DNA from: Verrucomicrobiota bacterium
Lineage (GTDB): Bacteria > Verrucomicrobiota > Verrucomicrobiae > Chthoniobacterales > UBA10450
Reading direction: 5' to 3'
Length of the DNA stretch: 30,167 nucleotides
NCBI GenBank assembly: GCA_005887855.1
Contig: VBQB01000255.1
Location: forward strand, 1 to 30,167
Shown here: positions 15,395 to 23,017 of the stretch, piece after piece
How the letters are laid out: each line of letters starts with the position of its first letter
How positions within the stretch are numbered: position 1 is the first letter of the stretch
Made by a program: the position numbers and the translations under genes
Notes under the pieces: model-generated
What the model was told of the DNA's origin: nothing
What the model saw: the letters and a program-made list of their open reading frames with translations, nothing else
The model's database searches: none

Positions 15395-15493
15395 CCCGGG
15401 CATCTTGCCTGTATTGTCGAGCGGGTATCCTGCCCGCACATAACTCCAGGCTGGAAGCCTGTTCGACGAGTCAGGCAAGATGCCTGAGTTACG
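15390..15493. repeat. 104-bp palindromic intergenic repeat
   Basis: The 22-base ends (15390-15411 and 15472-15493) are inverted copies matching at 20 of 22 positions, sharing the core GGCATCTTGCCTG. Each half carries small internal hairpins of the same design: GGGCATCTTGCC, GCGGGTATCCTGCCCGC and CAGGCTGGAAGCCTG. It spans the gap between the CorC-like gene and the Cys-rich gene and supplies the stop codon of the first. This multi-hairpin design suggests a MITE- or REP-like family. Confidence 0.75.
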
Positions 15494-15503
15494 AACCCAC
15501 AAA

Positions 15504-15683
15504 ATGGAATTAATCGTACAGACCGAAATCGTGTGTCCGCACTGCGGCGAATTTTTTCCCATCCAGGTCGACACTTGTCAAGCCACGCAATCACTCATCG
15601 AAGATTGTGCTATCTGTTGCTGCCCCATTACGCTAACAATCCGTTGCCGGCCGGGCGTGATTGTCGATCTTAGCGTTTTATAG
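15504..15683 (+). CDS. CPXCG-motif cysteine-rich protein
   Basis: This small protein of 59 residues starts at the ATG at 15504 (MELIVQTEIVCPHCGEFF). An upstream ATG at 15480 falls inside the palindromic repeat and is unlikely. It matches the CPXCG cysteine-rich family: CPHCG near residue 11, an internal Thr-Cys-Gln, then DCAICCCPITLTI. The cysteines suggest zinc binding. The function is unknown. The C-terminus RPGVIVDLSVL is encoded in part by a TGTCGATCTT copy (15662-15671). Confidence 0.85.
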   Translation: MELIVQTEIVCPHCGEFFPIQVDTCQATQSLIEDCAICCCPITLTIRCRPGVIVDLSVL

Positions 15684-15686
15684 CAG

Positions 15687-15702
15687 CCCGAAAGCATTCG
15701 GG
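15687..15702 (+). terminator. Stem-loop after the CPXCG gene
   Basis: CCCGAA AGCA TTCGGG is a perfect 6-bp hairpin 4 bases after the stop codon. Outer bases (GCA/TTGC) extend it imperfectly. There is no T-run, so termination is uncertain. Confidence 0.45.
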
Positions 15703-15847
15703 GTTGCACCAACGGGACGCGCAATTCTCACGCTGGCCGCCGGAATTCAGAGTCGCGCCACTGCATGGAAGTACTTGGAACCCGCATGCACGAATGGTGC
15801 AAACTGTTCGTGACCCAAACTTTCAGGGCGCCGTCGAGCAAAGCCCG

Positions 15848-16285
15848 CTATGCGACCGCGGATTCCAGCCTTGCGAGCAAAGCCGGCCGCCGCCGCAATT
15901 GCGCGGTGAGCGCTTCGATCGCGCGCAGCGTGGACGAGCTGATGTGATGCTCCATCCCCTCCACATCGTGATAAATTACGCGATCGTCCAAGCCAAGAAG
16001 TTTCAGAAAATCGGTCAGGAGCTGATGCCGGTGTGCAATCTTGCACGCGAGGGTCTTGCCGGCTGTGGTTAGAATAAGACCCCGATACTTTTCGTATTTC
16101 AGCAAACCGTCAGCGTCGAGGCGTTGCACCATGTTGGTCACGCTCGCCTGCGAAATTTTTAACGCCGCCGCGATATCGACTACGCGTGCATAACCTTTGG
16201 AGTTAATAAGTTCGAGGATGCGCTCCAGGTAATCTTCTACGGCAGCCGAGCTTCCGAGCGCCGATCGCGAATTCTTTCGTGCCAT
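15848..16285 (-). CDS. mntR: Manganese-responsive regulator MntR (DtxR family)
   Basis: The protein has 145 residues from the ATG at 16285; a TTG nine bases earlier is less likely. The N-terminal winged helix spans about 15-75 (RVVDIAAALKISQASVTNMVQRLDADG). The dimerisation domain carries the metal site. All six Mn ligands of Bacillus MntR (D8, E11, H77, E99, E102, H103) have counterparts at the same spacing: D18, E21, H87, E109, E112, H113. It lacks the SH3-like third domain of DtxR/IdeR, so it is the short MntR type. It probably represses the divergent metal-uptake operon when Mn is plentiful, and perhaps itself, through the palindrome in the shared 86-base promoter region. Confidence 0.93.
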   Translation of the reverse strand: MARKNSRSALGSSAAVEDYLERILELINSKGYARVVDIAAALKISQASVTNMVQRLDADGLLKYEKYRGLILTTAGKTLACKIAHRHQLLTDFLKLLGLDDRVIYHDVEGMEHHISSSTLRAIEALTAQLRRRPALLARLESAVA

Positions 16286-16330
16286 CGCGCGCAACGATAG
16301 GAAGGAAAAGAAATTAAGTCAATCAATAAA

Positions 16331-16368
16331 TTATTTGACGATATAAATAAATTAGAACAACCTAATTT
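16331..16368. promoter_or_regulatory. Candidate MntR operator region between mntR and the mntH operon
   Basis: Two AT-rich palindromes lie back to back. AAATTAG AACAAC CTAATTT (16349-16368) has perfect 7-bp arms and the TTAG...CTAA form of DtxR-family boxes. TTATTT GACGATAT AAATAA (16331-16350) has perfect 6-bp arms. The stretch includes a -10-like TATAAAT (16342-16348). The right palindrome ends only 3 bases before the GTG of the outer-membrane gene, so a bound repressor could block initiation. Confidence 0.55.
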
Positions 16369-16371
16369 TCA

Positions 16372-17235
16372 GTGAATGAAAGCGGGCTCTGGCGATTCTC
16401 GATTTTGTTGGGAATAATAACGCCAGTTGCGCTCGCCGATGCTGCAGATGCGCTAGAAAACAAAAATCGTTACAACCTTTTCAATCCGACACCGGAGAAT
16501 TTGTTGCGCGAGTTAGCCACCGACCGGCCTGACAAAACCGAAGGACCGACAACAGTGGATGCGGGTCATTGTCAATTCGAAATGGACTTCGCCACTTTCA
16601 CGTACGACCGAACAAGTGGCGTTCGAACGAAGAATTGGAATATCGCACCGTTCAACATTCGCGTCGGTTTGCTTAACAATGTCGAGCTAAGCTTGATCTT
16701 TCAAAGCTATCTGCGCGAAACAATCGACGATCGTCCGGCACGGACGATGTCGACCTTGTCCGGTATCGGCGATTTCACTACGCGTCTGAAAATTAATCTC
16801 TGGGGAGACGATGGCGGCCAAAGCGCGTTCGCGCTTTTTCCGTTCGTGAAGTTTCCCATAAGCACGGGTGGTCTCGGCAACGCTTCCGTTGAAGGCGGTG
16901 CGATCTTTCCGTTCAGCATAAAGTTGCCCGCCAAGGTCGACATGGGAATGGAAACAGGCATCAGTTTTTTGCGGAATGAGTCCGGCGGAAATTATCATGA
17001 AGAGTTCGTGAACTCGGTAACGTTCGCCCGCGAGATCATCGGTAAACTCAGCGGATATTGCGAATTTTTCAGCAGCGTTAGCACGGAACATGACTCAGAT
17101 TGGATCGGCACTGTCGATCTTGGCGTTACTTACGCGCTGACCGAAAATCTCCAGCTCGATTGCGGCTGCAATATCGGCGTCACGTCCGCGGCCGACGACA
17201 TCAATGCGTTCAGCGGAATCAGCATCCGTTTTTGA
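16372..17235 (+). CDS. Predicted outer-membrane protein in the manganese operon
   Basis: This 287-residue protein starts at GTG 16372. Residues 1-26 look like a signal peptide (ILLGIITPVALADAADA). The rest alternates short beta segments and turns, ends in Phe (SGISIRF) and contains TDRPDKTEGPTTVDAGHCQFE. These features match the broad transporter/MetA-pathway phenol degradation-like outer-membrane barrel family (PF13557-like). It is followed by mntH after one base and sits beside the mntR promoter. A role as a channel letting metal through the outer membrane is therefore plausible, as for MnoP in Bradyrhizobium, but this is not shown by the sequence. A TGTCGATCTT copy lies at 17112-17121. Confidence 0.75.
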   Translation: MNESGLWRFSILLGIITPVALADAADALENKNRYNLFNPTPENLLRELATDRPDKTEGPTTVDAGHCQFEMDFATFTYDRTSGVRTKNWNIAPFNIRVGLLNNVELSLIFQSYLRETIDDRPARTMSTLSGIGDFTTRLKINLWGDDGGQSAFALFPFVKFPISTGGLGNASVEGGAIFPFSIKLPAKVDMGMETGISFLRNESGGNYHEEFVNSVTFAREIIGKLSGYCEFFSSVSTEHDSDWIGTVDLGVTYALTENLQLDCGCNIGVTSAADDINAFSGISIRF

Positions 17236-17236
17236 A

Positions 17237-18646
17237 ATGATGAACCGACGGAACCAGACGATCGCAGCGGACGTTGAGCGCGGATGGCGCAGAAGAACGC
17301 CGCATGTTTCGCTGCCGGAGGTCCACCGCAGCATCGTGGTCCCGACGACAGCGTCGTTTTGGCGGAAGCTGATAGCTTTCTCCGGCCCCGGTTTTCTCGT
17401 GGCGGTCGGCTACATGGACCCGGGCAACTGGGCGACGGATCTCTCCGGCGGCGCGAAGTTCGGTTACGCGCTGCTCACGGTCGTCATGATCTCCAATTTC
17501 ATGGCGATCTTGCTTCAGCATTTGTGCATCAAGCTTGGCGTCGCCACTGGCCGCGACCTCGCCCAAGCGTGTCGCGATCACTATTCGACGCTGACCGTGT
17601 GGTCGCTCTGGATTCTCTGCGAAATCGCTATCGCCGCATGCGACCTGGCGGAAGTCGTCGGCTCCGCCATCGGTTTGCAACTTCTTTTTGGCCTTCCGCT
17701 GGTGTGGGGGTGCATCATTACCGCGCTGGACGTGCTCGCGGTACTTTATCTCCAAACCAAAGGCTTCCGCTATATCGAGGCTCTTGTGATCACGTTGATC
17801 GTGACTATCGGCAGCTGCTTCGCCGCCGAGCTGATCTTCTCCAAGCCGAACCTTACGGGCGTCATGCTTGGATTCGTCCCCGGCCCGCGCATCGTCGTGA
17901 ATCAAGAAATGCTCTACGTCAGCATTGGCATTCTTGGCGCGACGGTGATGCCGCACAATCTCTACCTGCATTCGTCCATTGTGCAGACGCGCAAATTCGA
18001 GCAGACGCCCGAAGGCAAACGCGAGGCGATCAAATTCGCTACCATCGATTCGACTGTTGCCCTCATGTTCGCGCTCTTTATTAACGGCGCGATTCTCGTT
18101 CTCGCCGCATCCGCGTTTCATTGGTCCGGTCATCAGGAGGTAGCCGAAATTCAGGAGGCTTACAAATTGCTCAGTCCGCTCCTCGGTGTCGGTGTGGCGA
18201 GCATCCTGTTCGCGGTGGCGCTGCTCGCGTCAGGACAAAACTCGACCTTAACGGGTACGCTCGCTGGCCAGATCGTGATGGAAGGGTTCCTCAACTTCCG
18301 GATCACGCCGTGGCTCCGCCGATTGATTACGCGGCTCATCGCCATCGTTCCCGCAGTGCTCGTTATCGGTATTTTTGGAGAAAGCAAAACGACACAGTTA
18401 CTCGTAGCCAGTCAGGTGGTCCTGAGTATGCAGCTGGGCTTCGCTGTCTGGCCGCTGATGCGGTTCACCGGCGAAAAGGCGAAGATGGGCGAATTTGCTA
18501 ACAGGTTTTGGCTGAAAATTCTCGGCTGGACGGCAGCAGGCATTATCATCGTCCTTAACGTGAAGCTGCTCTTCGACACCTTTATGCCGGATGCGATCCT
18601 CAAAATATTTTACGGATCCCTCGGTCTGCCGATTCCAACACAGTGA
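17237..18646 (+). CDS. mntH: Nramp divalent metal transporter MntH
   Basis: This protein of about 469 residues is an Nramp importer that brings Mn2+ (or Fe2+) across the inner membrane with protons. The metal-binding motif of helix 1 is intact (VGYMDPGNWATD, DPGN at 61-64), as is helix 6 (ATVMPHNLYLHSS, MPH at 238-240). About eleven membrane segments can be traced. The start is ATG 17237, or ATG 17240 (MNRRNQ), immediately after the outer-membrane gene stop. The N-terminal 40 residues are longer and more basic than in E. coli MntH. The gene ends next to a universal stress protein gene. The operon lies opposite mntR, which supports manganese as the substrate. Confidence 0.95.
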   Translation: MMNRRNQTIAADVERGWRRRTPHVSLPEVHRSIVVPTTASFWRKLIAFSGPGFLVAVGYMDPGNWATDLSGGAKFGYALLTVVMISNFMAILLQHLCIKLGVATGRDLAQACRDHYSTLTVWSLWILCEIAIAACDLAEVVGSAIGLQLLFGLPLVWGCIITALDVLAVLYLQTKGFRYIEALVITLIVTIGSCFAAELIFSKPNLTGVMLGFVPGPRIVVNQEMLYVSIGILGATVMPHNLYLHSSIVQTRKFEQTPEGKREAIKFATIDSTVALMFALFINGAILVLAASAFHWSGHQEVAEIQEAYKLLSPLLGVGVASILFAVALLASGQNSTLTGTLAGQIVMEGFLNFRITPWLRRLITRLIAIVPAVLVIGIFGESKTTQLLVASQVVLSMQLGFAVWPLMRFTGEKAKMGEFANRFWLKILGWTAAGIIIVLNVKLLFDTFMPDAILKIFYGSLGLPIPTQ

Positions 18647-18654
18647 GGCGCGCC

Positions 18655-19080
18655 ATGTATCAACACATTCTCATCCCACTCGAAAACAGTACCGCGGATG
18701 AGACTATTCTGGCTCACATTAGACCGCTCGCGCGCATGACCGGAGCGCGGCTGCTTCTTGTGCATGTCTCCGATGGCTGGGTGGCGCGTAACTTTAATCA
18801 GCTCCAGCTCGCGGAGAGCGAGGAAATGGAACAGGACCGTCTTTATTTGGAAAAACGCAGCCGCGAACTGACCGCAGAAGGATTTTCCTGCGAAGCCGTG
18901 CTCGCGCTCGGCGAACCTTCAGACGAGATCATTAAGCTTGCGGGGGAGAAAGATGTCGATCTTGTCGCGATGACTACCCACGGCCATCGGTTTGTCAGTG
19001 ACCTGCTCTACGGCAGCACAGCCGACAAAGTCCGGCATCAAGTCAACGTGCCGGTGCTTCTACTAAAAGTGCAAAATTAG
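18655..19080 (+). CDS. Universal stress protein (UspA family)
   Basis: This protein of 141 residues starts at the ATG at 18655 (MYQHILIPLENS). A GTG at 18643 overlapping the mntH stop is a weaker choice. It has the Usp alpha/beta fold: first strand HILIPLENS, RLLLVHVSDGW, then DVDLVAMTTHGH, and a final nucleotide-loop region GHRFVSDLLYGSTADKVRHQVNVPVLLL close to the ATP-binding G-x2-G-x9-G(S/T) pattern. Its cellular role is unknown, but its place last in the Mn-uptake operon suggests a function linked to metal import. It contains a TGTCGATCTT copy (18954-18963), read as Val-Asp-Leu. Confidence 0.9.
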   Translation: MYQHILIPLENSTADETILAHIRPLARMTGARLLLVHVSDGWVARNFNQLQLAESEEMEQDRLYLEKRSRELTAEGFSCEAVLALGEPSDEIIKLAGEKDVDLVAMTTHGHRFVSDLLYGSTADKVRHQVNVPVLLLKVQN

Positions 19081-19104
19081 CGGTGATTGGGCTGGTGGAG
19101 TAGT

Positions 19105-19177
19105 GGAGTAATGGAGTGTTTTGTTGAGAACGGACGGAGACATCACATGCCCCATTTAGCCAGCGCTCCAATACTCC
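19105..19177. repeat. Inverted repeat in the usp-glycosyltransferase gap
   Basis: GGAGTAATGGAGTG (19105-19118) and CGCTCCAATACTCC (19164-19177) are inverted copies matching at 12 of 14 positions. The left arm is preceded by a further GGAGTAGT unit. This simple GGAGTA-type repeat differs from the other palindromes in the window. Confidence 0.55.
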
Positions 19178-19196
19178 TTTGCTCTATTGCCTTATC

Positions 19197-20417
19197 GTGA
19201 AAGTTCTCTTTCTCACGAACGAATATCCCCCGCACATTTATGGCGGCGCCGGTGTTCATGTCGACCATCTTTCGCGCGAGCTGGCGAAATCGATGCCAGT
19301 GGAAGTCCGTTGTTTCGGCGACCAGAATTTCAAGAAAGGAAATCTAAGAGTCAGAGGTTTCCAACTCGACACGAGCGATTTCACTTGCCCGAAACCATTG
19401 CGATCCGTTTTCGGCGCGGTGCGGCGTTGCACCGATTTCAACACGACAAACATCGATGCCAACCTCGTGCATTGTCACACGTGGTACAGCCATTTCGGCG
19501 GAATTCTCGCGAAACTGAACTATGGGATTCCGCTCGTGATTACGGTCCACTCGCTCGAACCATTGCGACCATGGAAAAGGGAGCAACTCGGCGGCGGCTA
19601 CGATTTCAGTCTGTGGATTGAAAAAACCGCTCTGGCAATAGCGGATGCAGTGATCGCTGTCTCAAACGAAACCAAACGGGATATCGAGCGATTGTTCGGG
19701 GTCGATCCAACACAAATGCACGTGATTCACAACGGCATCGATCTCGAAGATTACCGAAAAGTCGATTCAACCGAGGCACTGACTCGTTACGGTATTGATA
19801 TTAATGAGCCTTATCTTCTTTTCGTCGGCCGCATCACGCGACAAAAAGGAATCATTCACTTGATCCGCGCGATTCAATTCATGGATCGACGATTTCAAAT
19901 CGTGCTATGTGCCGCCGCTCCCGACACTCCTGAAATTGCAGAGGAAATGAAAAATGCAGTGGAGCGTCTGAAAACTCAGCGCTCCGACATTATCTGGATC
20001 GACGAGATGGTGGATCGAAAAACGGCAAACGAACTTTACTCGCACGCCGCTGTGTTTTGTTGTCCGTCGATCTACGAACCGTTCGGCATCATCAATCTCG
20101 AAGCGATGGCGTGCGAAACCGCGGTGGTGGCGAGCGCGGTCGGCGGGATCAAGGAAGTGGTTGTCGATGGCGAGACCGGATTTCTTGTTCCGCTCGAGCA
20201 AATGAAAGAGAGCCCGTTCGAGCCGCTGAATCCGGAAAAATTTGCGCGCGACCTCGCTGCGCGGATCAATCAATTAATGGCCGATCCAACGTTGCGCGAA
20301 AAATTCGGAAAGGCCGCACGCAAACGCGCCCAGGAGAAATTCAGCTGGTCCGCAATCGCGCAGAGGACGAAAGCGCTTTACGAGTCGCTTACGCGGTCCG
20401 TTTCGCTGAAGAGTTGA
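19197..20417 (+). CDS. GT4 glycogen synthase/maltose-1-phosphate synthase type (GlgA/GlgM)
   Basis: This protein of 406 residues starts at GTG 19197 (VKVLFLTNEYPPHIYGGAGVHVDHL). A TTG at 19179 lies in the repeat and is unlikely. It matches the actinobacterial-type GlgA of GT family 4 (TIGR02149-like): HCHTWYSHFGG, TVHSLEPLRPWKREQLGGGY, VSNETKRDI, VIHNGIDL, LLFVGRITRQKGI, IDEMVDRK and the E-x7-E region EPFGIINLEAMACETAVVAS. Members use ADP-glucose to extend glucan or to make maltose-1-phosphate for the GlgE route. glgE and glgC are not nearby, so which product is made cannot be told. Confidence 0.85.
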   Translation: MKVLFLTNEYPPHIYGGAGVHVDHLSRELAKSMPVEVRCFGDQNFKKGNLRVRGFQLDTSDFTCPKPLRSVFGAVRRCTDFNTTNIDANLVHCHTWYSHFGGILAKLNYGIPLVITVHSLEPLRPWKREQLGGGYDFSLWIEKTALAIADAVIAVSNETKRDIERLFGVDPTQMHVIHNGIDLEDYRKVDSTEALTRYGIDINEPYLLFVGRITRQKGIIHLIRAIQFMDRRFQIVLCAAAPDTPEIAEEMKNAVERLKTQRSDIIWIDEMVDRKTANELYSHAAVFCCPSIYEPFGIINLEAMACETAVVASAVGGIKEVVVDGETGFLVPLEQMKESPFEPLNPEKFARDLAARINQLMADPTLREKFGKAARKRAQEKFSWSAIAQRTKALYESLTRSVSLKS

Positions 20418-20425
20418 AGCGTTAC

Positions 20426-20492
20426 AGCGTTGAATCGACATTAACGCGCTGAAGTTGTGAATGAATGTACCACTTCAACGCTTAGATTTTTT
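20426..20492 (+). terminator. Possible terminator after the GlgA-like gene
   Basis: AGCGTTGAA (20426-20434) is inverted as TTCAACGCT (20474-20482) and followed by TAGATTTTTTAG. The loop is long (39 bases), so the hairpin may be weak. The T-run and the position before obgE fit a terminator. Confidence 0.4.
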
Positions 20493-20514
20493 AGCACGTT
20501 AACAGTGTCGTTCT

Positions 20515-21606
20515 ATGTTTGTCGATCGTATCAAGGTTTTTGCTCAGGCTGGAAATGGCGGACGAGGGTGCGTCAGTTTCCGCCGGGAGAAATTCGTACC
20601 GAAAGGTGGGCCCGATGGCGGCGATGGCGGTCGTGGTGGCGACGTCATTCTCCGTGCCGATCAACATGTCGATAATCTCTCCAACCTTTTCTACGAACCG
20701 ATCATCAAAGCGAAGAACGGCGGACATGGACAGGGGAAGAAGATGCACGGCCGCTCCGCACCGCCGAAGATCGTGAAGGTGCCGGCGGGGACAATCGTTT
20801 GGAAGGATGGAGATCGAACATTAAACAGCCAACAGCCAACATCCAGTGAAACGGCGGATAAATCCGCACGCGAACCAGTTGTCGATCTTACACATAACGG
20901 CCAGGAATTTATTCTGTGCTGTGGTGGCGCCGGCGGAAAGGGCAACGTACATTTCAAAAGCTCGCGCAATCGCGCCCCGCGCCAATACACTGAAGGCGAA
21001 GAAGGTGAACGGGGGAATTTTCTATGTGAGCTGCGAACGATCGCGGACGCGGGCCTGATTGGATATCCAAATGCGGGCAAATCTACGCTTCTGCGCAGGG
21101 TTTCTGCCGCGCGCCCTAAAGTCGCGGCATATCCTTTCACGACCCTGCATCCGATCGTTGGGGTAGTGGAATTTCCAGGTTACCAGCGCGCCACAATAGC
21201 AGACATTCCGGGTTTGATCGAAGGCGCCCATCGTAATCTCGGACTCGGTCGCGATTTCCTGCGCCACATTACGCGTTGCCGCATCTTGCTTTTCGTTGTC
21301 GATCTTGCCGGCAGCGAAGGACGGAATCCGGTCGAAGACTTGCGAAACCTTCGGCGCGAAATCGGTCTGTACGATCCGATATTGTCGAAGCGCCCATGGT
21401 ACATCATAGCGAACAAAATGGATTTGCCTGCAGCGCCAGAGAATCTCGAAGCAGTGCAAAATCGATTTCGACCGATCGAAGTCGTCGCGGTTTCGGCACA
21501 GACGGGCGAAGGCATTGAAGCGTTGAGAGAGAAGCTGGTGACATGGTTAGGCGGTGCGTCGCAACGGCAACTGGCCAGAAGCGCTACAGCCGGTTCCGCA
21601 GATTAA
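20515..21606 (+). CDS. obgE: GTPase Obg/CgtA
   Basis: Obg is an essential GTPase of ribosome assembly and stress control. The 363-residue protein has the glycine-rich Obg domain at 1-160 (GNGGRGCVSFRREKFVPKGGPDGGDGGRGGD), then the GTPase: G1 GYPNAGKST, G2 YPFTTLHP, G3 DIPGLIEGAH, G4 NKMD and G5 SAQTGEG. It ends after the G domain without a C-terminal OCT domain. Within the Obg domain the loop before VVDLTHNGQEF carries about 17 extra residues (RTLNSQQPTSSETADKSARE). Two TGTCGATCTT copies lie at 20880-20889 and 21297-21306. The GT4 gene starts 43 bases downstream. Confidence 0.96.
   Translation: MFVDRIKVFAQAGNGGRGCVSFRREKFVPKGGPDGGDGGRGGDVILRADQHVDNLSNLFYEPIIKAKNGGHGQGKKMHGRSAPPKIVKVPAGTIVWKDGDRTLNSQQPTSSETADKSAREPVVDLTHNGQEFILCCGGAGGKGNVHFKSSRNRAPRQYTEGEEGERGNFLCELRTIADAGLIGYPNAGKSTLLRRVSAARPKVAAYPFTTLHPIVGVVEFPGYQRATIADIPGLIEGAHRNLGLGRDFLRHITRCRILLFVVDLAGSEGRNPVEDLRNLRREIGLYDPILSKRPWYIIANKMDLPAAPENLEAVQNRFRPIEVVAVSAQTGEGIEALREKLVTWLGGASQRQLARSATAGSAD
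20823..20845 (+). repeat. Short tandem repeat inside the obgE coding sequence
   Basis: AACAGCC is repeated in tandem and followed by the related AACATCC. This low-complexity run encodes part of an extra loop (LNSQQPTS) not expected in Obg proteins. It looks like a repeat tract captured in frame. Confidence 0.5.
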
Positions 21607-21649
21607 ATGTGGACAACTGGAACGACGCCAGCGACACTTGACGCTCGTT

Positions 21650-22876
21650 ATGGGTAGGCGGGTTATAGCGAGTTATTGCTCGAGCTTTCTCAAGCCCGAG
21701 ATGTTGCATATTTACCGGCAGGTAAAAGCACTGCGCGAGGTCCGAACCTTCGTTGTAACTAAGGAAGTGCAAAATGCGGACCGGTTCCCGTTCCGCGATA
21801 TTGAAGTTATTCCAAGACGGCGAATGAATCTTTTGCGCCACGGGTGGCTCAAATTTGTGGAACGGCGCCCGCCGATCGTTTATAGGGGCGAATATCAGAC
21901 GCTCGACACCCTATTGAAGAAGCATGGTGCCGATCTCATGCACATCTATTTTGGCCATACCGGCGTGCACCTTCTTCCATTCATCGAGCAATGGGATAAA
22001 CCGTGCGTAGTTTCTTTCCATGGAGCCGATGTAGCGCTTAAGCAGGACGTCAAAGATTATCCGGAGAAGTTGCGACGTCTCTTCGGCGCTGTGCCATTAG
22101 TGTTGGCGCGTTCGCAGTCACTTGCCAACCGGCTAATCGACTTGGGCTGCCCGGCCGAGAAGCTGCGCATTAATCGTACGGGCGTTCCGTTGAGTGAGTT
22201 TCCATTCGTGTATCGGCAACCACCAAAGAATGGCAGGTGGAGAGTTATCCAGGCATGCCGCTTAATCCCGAAAAAAGGTGTGGCGACGAGTCTGCGCGCG
22301 TTTGCGATTTTCAAGAAGGACAATCCGGAGGCGGAGTTTTTCATTGCAGGCAAAGGGCCATTGCAGCCGGAATTGGAAATGCTCGCCGCCGGCCTTGGGA
22401 TTTACAAAGACGTGCACTTTGTCGGTTTTCTGTCGCAACCGAAACTACTGGACCTTTATGCAAGCTCGCACCTGTTTTTGCATCCGAGCGAAACGTCTCC
22501 AAATCACGACCAGGAAGGTGTGCCAAACTCGGTTTTGGAAGCGATGGCGACCGGATTGCCTGTGGCAGCGACGCGGCATGGCGGAATCCCGGAAGCGGTC
22601 GATCATGGCCGAACTGGGTGGCTGGTACCCGAGGAGGATCACGTCGCCTTGGCGAACGCGATGCAAGAAATCGCACATTCGCCTGGCCTCCTCACCGAGA
22701 TGGGATTGCGCGCGCGCGAAGCCGTGATCCAACGATTTGAACAGGAAGCACAAATTGATCAGCTGGAATGGTTCTATGAAGAAGCGATCGTCCTGAATGG
22801 TGCCGCGGAGCCGGCGGAATCGAAGGCGATAGCTTCACTCGCCCCGCAATTTGCCGAGCAGGTGCCGGCAAAATAG
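21650..22876 (+). CDS. Family 4 glycosyltransferase
   Basis: This protein of 408 residues starts at the ATG at 21650 (MGRRVIASYCSSFLKPEM). The frame is open upstream into obgE, but that part is not related. The GT-B features include YFGHTGVHLLPFIEQWDKPCVVSFHGADV, RVIQACRLIPKKGVATSLRAFAIF, FFIAGKGPLQPELEML, HLFLHPSETSPNHDQEGVPNSVLEAMATGLPVAATRHGGIPEAV and GWLVPEED. The HGADV and NHDQEGVPNSVLEAMA patterns resemble transferases making exopolysaccharide or lipopolysaccharide, such as the colanic acid WcaL-like group. The sugar and acceptor are unknown. The gene follows obgE on the same strand after 43 bases and may share its transcript. Confidence 0.87.
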   Translation: MGRRVIASYCSSFLKPEMLHIYRQVKALREVRTFVVTKEVQNADRFPFRDIEVIPRRRMNLLRHGWLKFVERRPPIVYRGEYQTLDTLLKKHGADLMHIYFGHTGVHLLPFIEQWDKPCVVSFHGADVALKQDVKDYPEKLRRLFGAVPLVLARSQSLANRLIDLGCPAEKLRINRTGVPLSEFPFVYRQPPKNGRWRVIQACRLIPKKGVATSLRAFAIFKKDNPEAEFFIAGKGPLQPELEMLAAGLGIYKDVHFVGFLSQPKLLDLYASSHLFLHPSETSPNHDQEGVPNSVLEAMATGLPVAATRHGGIPEAVDHGRTGWLVPEEDHVALANAMQEIAHSPGLLTEMGLRAREAVIQRFEQEAQIDQLEWFYEEAIVLNGAAEPAESKAIASLAPQFAEQVPAK

Positions 22877-23017
22877 CGGGGTTCGAGAATTTTGTTTGTC
22901 ATCCGGGGCAAAACACGCTTTGGTATGCGCGACGCAAGCGTCCCCTTGTGTTGAGTGCTCTGGCCTACGCCGCCGCACCGACTGAAAAGATTGGGCCGCG
23001 CCATTTCTACGAACTGA

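Noticed and set aside
17284..18084. A 266-codon plus-strand frame overlapping mntH in a different phase
   Set aside because: Arg/His-rich composition typical of a shifted frame; mntH explains the region.
17219..18133. A 304-codon open frame on the minus strand
   Set aside because: It lies antisense to mntH, is packed with charged residues and resembles no family; the plus-strand protein is a clear Nramp transporter.
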